Below, one piece after another: positions 34,258 to 36,697 of a DNA stretch of 36,697 nt (position 1 is the stretch's first letter; each line of letters opens with the position of its first letter). Position numbers and translations under genes: made by a program. Origin of the DNA: a virus; IMG/VR virus record IMGVR_UViG_3300046777_002606, positions 1 through 36,697 of that record. One strand, written 5' to 3'. Below the pieces are notes generated by a model. The model worked only from the letters and a program-made list of their open reading frames with translations, made no database searches and had not been told where the DNA came from.

Positions 34258-34785
34258 TCATGCAGTAACAGTTTCTCGAACTGTAGATTTTACATATTCA
34301 AGAATGTTTTCTGGAGTAGTCGCCTCATAAGGGTCGGTGGCGGCATTGTCCCGTTGCCCCTCCTCAACGAATAGTTTCTCGATGATTCCGTTATCCACGA
34401 CTGCAGCATAACGCCAAGAGCGACTACCGAAACCAAGGTTAGACTTAGTGACGAGCATACCCATAGAACGTGTGAAATATGCATTACCGTCCGGAATAAG
34501 TTTTACATTCTTAATGTTCTGGTCTTGTGCCCAGGCATTCATCACAAACCCATCATTAACAGAGATGCAGTAAATAGCGTCGATGCCACTACCAATAAAG
34601 TCGTCGTATTTCTCTTCGAATCCAGGTAACTGATAGGCACTGCAAGTAGGAGTGAAAGCACCAGGCAGGCTAAAAATGACCACACGCTTTCCATCGAAAA
34701 GTTCTGCAGATGTACGAGTTACAAACTCACCATTCTCACGAAATACGAATTCAACCTGAGGAATTTGATATTGTTCCTTACGCAT
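34258..34785 (-). CDS. Peroxiredoxin (type II / Prx5 family)
   Basis: 175 residues from the ATG at 34785, which has GGAGG six bases upstream; a longer in-frame start runs through hli and is not used. The active-site loop PGAFTPTCSAYQ carries the peroxidatic Cys48, and LPGFEEKYDDF and GSRSWRYAAVVDNGIIEKLFVE fit the type II family. It reduces hydrogen and organic peroxides with thiol donors; the operon's ferredoxin could supply electrons indirectly through host thioredoxin or glutaredoxin. Likely a defence against oxidative stress from photosynthesis during infection. Last gene of an early operon. Confidence 0.88.
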   Translation of the reverse strand: MRKEQYQIPQVEFVFRENGEFVTRTSAELFDGKRVVIFSLPGAFTPTCSAYQLPGFEEKYDDFIGSGIDAIYCISVNDGFVMNAWAQDQNIKNVKLIPDGNAYFTRSMGMLVTKSNLGFGSRSWRYAAVVDNGIIEKLFVEEGQRDNAATDPYEATTPENILEYVKSTVRETVTA

Positions 34786-34796
34786 CTTAACCTCCA

Positions 34797-34916
34797 TCAA
34801 AACACGCCGGGAATGATCTGACCCGTAGCAAGATAAGAACCGACAGCAGCAACGAAGCCAATCATTGCAGCCCATCCATTAATACGTTCTGCCTTTTCAG
34901 TAAAAATTTTGTTCAT
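34797..34916 (-). CDS. hli: High-light-inducible protein (short form)
   Basis: 39 residues from the ATG at 34916 with GGAG upstream. It reads [15 protein letters not shown], then AAMIGFVAAVGSYLATGQ and ends IPGVF. The ERINGWAAMIGF motif is the chlorophyll-binding helix signature of Hli/Scp proteins; the C-terminal hydrophobic segment is short. Its stop is followed 11 bases later by the peroxiredoxin start. It should help dissipate light energy or protect newly made photosystem II, similar to host Hli. It overlaps the preceding gene by four bases (ATGA). Confidence 0.85.
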   Translation of the reverse strand: MNKIFTEKAERINGWAAMIGFVAAVGSYLATGQIIPGVF

Positions 34917-35191
34917 TGTTTTTCTCCTTGATAAGAGTGTTTTTGTTTGAGTTCAGGATTTGGTTGTGAAGGAACAATTGGGTTCCTTGACTTGTTTTTA
35001 ATTACGATGAAAGCATCGTTTTGGTAGGATACAGTTCCAAATGGTTTTGCCCATTTTGGATTTGCATTTGGACTGGTAGCAGTTCCTGTTACTGCTACAC
35101 CACCAATCTCAACAGAGATTTCGTCGTTAGCATCCCATCCAAGTTTTTCAAGGGCAATTGCAAATTGCCCCAGCATACCTCCAGTACTCAC
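34913..35191 (-). CDS. Unknown protein between ferredoxin and hli
   Basis: 92 residues using a GTG at 35191 that overlaps the ferredoxin stop by four bases (GTGA); an ATG five codons later lacks a proper spacing to a ribosome site. It contains [31 protein letters not shown] and [13 protein letters not shown], then a polar C-terminus ([12 protein letters not shown]). The alternating hydrophobic pattern suggests a small beta-rich fold. Its place between ferredoxin and hli in a coupled operon points to a photosynthetic accessory role, but no family is recognised. Confidence 0.6.
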   Translation of the reverse strand: MSTGGMLGQFAIALEKLGWDANDEISVEIGGVAVTGTATSPNANPKWAKPFGTVSYQNDAFIVIKNKSRNPIVPSQPNPELKQKHSYQGEKQ

Positions 35192-35481
35192 AGATTTTCT
35201 TCCTGCTCAGTGAGGATTACACAATCACTTGTGGGATATGCTACACAAGTAAGCACCCAACCTTCTGCTTGTTGGTCATCATCAAGGAACGATTGTTCTT
35301 CGTTATCTACAGTACCACTGATCAACTTGCCAGCACAAGCGGAGCAAGCACCTGCCTTACAAGATGAAGGGAGGTCAACACCTGCCTCTTCTGCTGCTTC
35401 AAGGATGTATTGATCATCAGCACATTGAATGGTAGTTTCAGTGCCATCGGGAGATTGAAGAGTAACATTAAAAGTGGTCAT
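35188..35481 (-). CDS. petF: Plant-type [2Fe-2S] ferredoxin
   Basis: 97 residues. The cluster ligands are Cys41, Cys46, Cys49 and Cys79 (CKAGACSAC and LTCVAY), with the typical SFLDDDQ loop between. This is the photosynthetic electron carrier type that takes electrons from photosystem I to NADP reductase and other acceptors, including bilin reductases. The length is normal for PetF. Its ATG shares a base with the stop of the 28-residue gene (TAATG), and its stop overlaps the next start (GTGA). Phage ferredoxin may support pigment synthesis or redox supply in infection. Confidence 0.93.
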   Translation of the reverse strand: MTTFNVTLQSPDGTETTIQCADDQYILEAAEEAGVDLPSSCKAGACSACAGKLISGTVDNEEQSFLDDDQQAEGWVLTCVAYPTSDCVILTEQEENL

Positions 35482-35567
35482 TAGTAAGTCTCACAAATTT
35501 TTTCTACAGACGCTGCCAGTAAAACAAAAAAGGCAACTGAAGTAATTGTAAAGATAGTTGAAGTCAT
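35481..35567 (-). CDS. 28-residue single-span membrane peptide before ferredoxin
   Basis: A frame reading [17 protein letters not shown] followed by [11 protein letters not shown]. It is one membrane helix of about 20 residues with a short charged tail, much like the small subunits of photosystems and the cytochrome b6f complex, though no specific match is recognised. Its stop shares a base with the ferredoxin start. It lies 13 bases after the hli stop with no separate promoter, so it is translated from the early operon. Function unknown. Confidence 0.6.
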   Translation of the reverse strand: MTSTIFTITSVAFFVLLAASVEKICETY

Positions 35568-35580
35568 TGTCAATCAATTG

Positions 35581-35790
35581 TCAGAAGATGCCGAAGAAGA
35601 AGTTGCCAGTGAAAGCATAAGAAACAACACCAGCAACAAAACCGACCATTGCCCAGCGTCCATTCATTTTCTCCGCTTTTTCTGCATAGGGTTCGATACC
35701 ATAACGTTCAAGGTCTTCCTTGGTCATGTACATCGCGGGTTCTTTGGCAAACATATTCATTTGCCCAAACTCGTTTTTTGTTACAGTCAT
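35581..35790 (-). CDS. hli: High-light-inducible protein
   Basis: 69 residues. The C-terminal half carries the Hli signature: YAEKAEKMNGRWAMVGFVAGVV, in parts, followed by SYAFTGNFFFGIF. The N-terminal half (KEPAMYMTKEDLERYG) is a phage-type extension. One chlorophyll-binding helix is expected, anchored in the thylakoid. It is the first gene after the promoter at 35819-35847, so it is an early gene. Likely keeps photosystem II active by protecting or storing chlorophyll. Confidence 0.9.
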   Translation of the reverse strand: MTVTKNEFGQMNMFAKEPAMYMTKEDLERYGIEPYAEKAEKMNGRWAMVGFVAGVVSYAFTGNFFFGIF

Positions 35791-35818
35791 TTTTCGTTTT
35801 ATTACGAATTGTTACACA

Positions 35819-35847
35819 ATTATATAGGAAAAATAAAGGGGTGTCAA
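35819..35847 (-). promoter_or_regulatory. Sigma70 promoter with the -35 in the porin terminator loop
   Basis: A perfect TTGACA (35842-35847) and TATAAT (35819-35824) separated by 17 bases. The -35 overlaps the loop and arm of the terminator at 35837-35855. It drives hli, the 28-residue peptide, ferredoxin, the 92-residue gene, the second hli and peroxiredoxin. Confidence 0.87.
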
Positions 35848-35855
35848 GCACCCCT
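35837..35855 (-). terminator. Terminator of the porin gene
   Basis: On the minus strand AGGGGTG CTTGA CACCCCT forms a seven-base stem with a five-base loop, followed by TTTATTTTT. It lies about 33 bases past the porin stop and overlaps the next promoter. Confidence 0.75.
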
Positions 35856-35887
35856 GGTAGTCATTTATACCTAATTTTGTTAGGAGA

Positions 35888-36697
35888 TCAGAACTTAAAT
35901 GTGGTTTGAACCAGGGCACCGAAGGTATCAAGACCACCTTGACCCGTAGGATTGCTTAGATAGAACACTGCAGGAGTTACAGCAATGTTATCAGTAACTT
36001 GCACTTTGTAATATGCTTCAAGAGCATAGTTACCATCTTCACCATCTTCACCATTCTGTTCGGTTACGAAGGTAGGTTGACCCACTGCAAATCCAAGAGC
36101 ATTACCCTTAGCAAGCACATTGTTCCAAACCAGACCAGTGTACCAGGATTGTGACTTGGTATCACCAGCAGAAGCATAAGTAGAGTTATTATAACCCCAA
36201 CCAGCAGAGATCGAAGGAGCCCAACCAGTAGTGGAAGGTTGCCAGTAACCAGCAAGAGAGAATGCGTTGGTATTACCACCTGTTGCACTGTTAGGAAGCG
36301 CAGAGGTCAGAGTAGGAGTACCTTGAATGCTCACACCATTGTTGGAATAGGTATAAGCACCAGTCAGGTTCCAGTTCTTACCAGTGTATGCAAGTTGAGC
36401 AGTGGTAGAAGCAGCAGAGTTACCATTGAACATACCTCCTTCTGCACTGTTACCCACATCAGCATCACCAGCAACATAGGAACCACCAAGAGTCCACTTA
36501 CCTTGCTTGATAGAAGCACCGAAACCACCACCAAGGACTTTGGTATAGGTTCCAGGAGCACCAGCAAACTGGAAGATGTTCAAAATTGCATCTGCATTAT
36601 AGACAGAAGGCCATACAGGCAGAATATCATCCTGACGGATACGAGGACCAGCAGCAACAGTTACTTTGCTGCCGACAGGAAACTTGTAATACAGGCG
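35888..36697 (-). CDS. Cyanobacterial-type outer-membrane porin, N-terminus beyond the window
   Basis: An open frame runs from the right edge to the stop at 35888; 269 residues are visible and the N-terminus (signal peptide, SLH-type domain if any) lies outside. The visible part is a beta barrel: alternating hydrophobic strands such as GGFGASIKQGKWTLGGSYV, TAQLAYTGKNWNLTGAYTYS, SISAGWGYNN (in parts), a Gly/Asn/Ser-rich loop set, and a terminal Phe (ALVQTTFKF), the outer-membrane assembly signal. It resembles cyanobacterial OprB/iron-uptake-type porins. A phage copy may alter nutrient uptake or block superinfection. Composition is more host-like than its neighbours, suggesting acquisition from a host. 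Its terminator lies at 35837. Confidence 0.8.
   Translation of the reverse strand, partial: RLYYKFPVGSKVTVAAGPRIRQDDILPVWPSVYNADAILNIFQFAGAPGTYTKVLGGGFGASIKQGKWTLGGSYVAGDADVGNSAEGGMFNGNSAASTTAQLAYTGKNWNLTGAYTYSNNGVSIQGTPTLTSALPNSATGGNTNAFSLAGYWQPSTTGWAPSISAGWGYNNSTYASAGDTKSQSWYTGLVWNNVLAKGNALGFAVGQPTFVTEQNGEDGEDGNYALEAYYKVQVTDNIAVTPAVFYLSNPTGQGGLDTFGALVQTTFKF

Noticed and set aside
34786-34875. 30-codon N-terminal extension of the peroxiredoxin (Cys-rich)
   Set aside because: It is the hli gene read in another frame; the ATG at 34785 has a GGAGG site and a normal peroxiredoxin start.
36064-36567. Leu/Val-rich minus-strand frames inside the porin gene
   Set aside because: They are out-of-frame shadows of the porin, whose Gly/Ala/Thr codons give Leu/Val runs when shifted; they look like membrane proteins only by chance.
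1-36697. tRNA genes, CRISPR arrays, insertion sequences and integration sites
   Set aside because: Looked for in gaps by eye; no cloverleaf with CCA-type ends, no spaced direct repeats and no transposase or integrase were seen. A tRNA scan could still find a degenerate case.

Overview
This window is part of the genome of a T4-like cyanophage (a myovirus of marine Synechococcus or Prochlorococcus). It combines T4-type baseplate and tail genes, T4 replication and late-transcription genes, and cyanobacterial photosynthesis genes (psbA, psbD, two hli genes, a plant-type ferredoxin). The DNA is AT-rich, genes are tightly packed with ATGA or TAATG overlaps, and T4-type late promoters (TATAAATA and variants) sit next to bacterial sigma70-type promoters. 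All functional calls come from reading the sequence and recalling families; no search was run.

Layout. (1) 1-12391, minus strand: tail hub and tail core. Transcription order is gp54 on its own, then gp26, a 62-residue frame that looks like a -1 frameshift extension of gp26, a tape-measure-like protein, a 1023-residue tail protein with lytic-enzyme motifs, a gp27-like hub, a small acidic protein, gp5, and a PA14-like structural protein cut by the left edge. (2) 12434-15504, plus strand: gp4, an unknown protein, gp48 and gp53, behind a perfect late promoter. (3) 15505-19434, minus: gp32, a DUF1825-like protein, gp59, gp33, a PD-(D/E)XK exonuclease, PhoH and a small unknown. (4) 19464-23657, minus: thyX, speD, glutaredoxin and many short cyanophage proteins. 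It includes a predicted glutamine riboswitch (20680-20767) that controls two tiny genes, the first DUF4278-like. (5) 23801-27666, minus: psbD, an endonuclease VII-like gene, psbA, an HNH gene whose ribosome site lies in a hairpin, and a 126-residue protein. psbA and the 126-residue gene share a homologous structured RNA leader. (6) 27912-30127, plus: three exported proteins (two are paralogues) and a Pro-rich membrane protein. (7) 30096-34193, minus: staphylococcal-type nuclease, small membrane proteins, a secreted zinc-peptidase-like protein and a lysis cassette. The cassette holds a C39-like peptidase and a GH24 lysozyme sharing one N-terminal module, plus a holin-like protein. (8) 34258-35790, minus: an early operon of hli, a 28-residue membrane peptide, ferredoxin, an unknown, a second hli and a peroxiredoxin. 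(9) 35888 to the right edge: a host-type outer-membrane porin.

How it fits together. Early sigma70 promoters, some with the -35 box inside the terminator of the gene before, drive the host-takeover genes (hli/ferredoxin, the small N-metabolism genes, gp32, psbA). Late promoters drive virion, lysis and endonuclease genes. The photosystem genes, ferredoxin and peroxiredoxin would keep the host's electron transport running and protected. The riboswitch would tie at least one phage transcript to the cell's glutamine level. The most unusual items are the riboswitch with its DUF4278 peptide, the twin pseudoknot-like leaders, the late promoter inside the ribosome-site hairpin of a homing endonuclease, the gp26 slippery site and the paired lysins.

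No stretch longer than about 300 bases lacks a gene once the short genes and leaders listed here are counted. No tRNA, rRNA, CRISPR or insertion sequence was seen.
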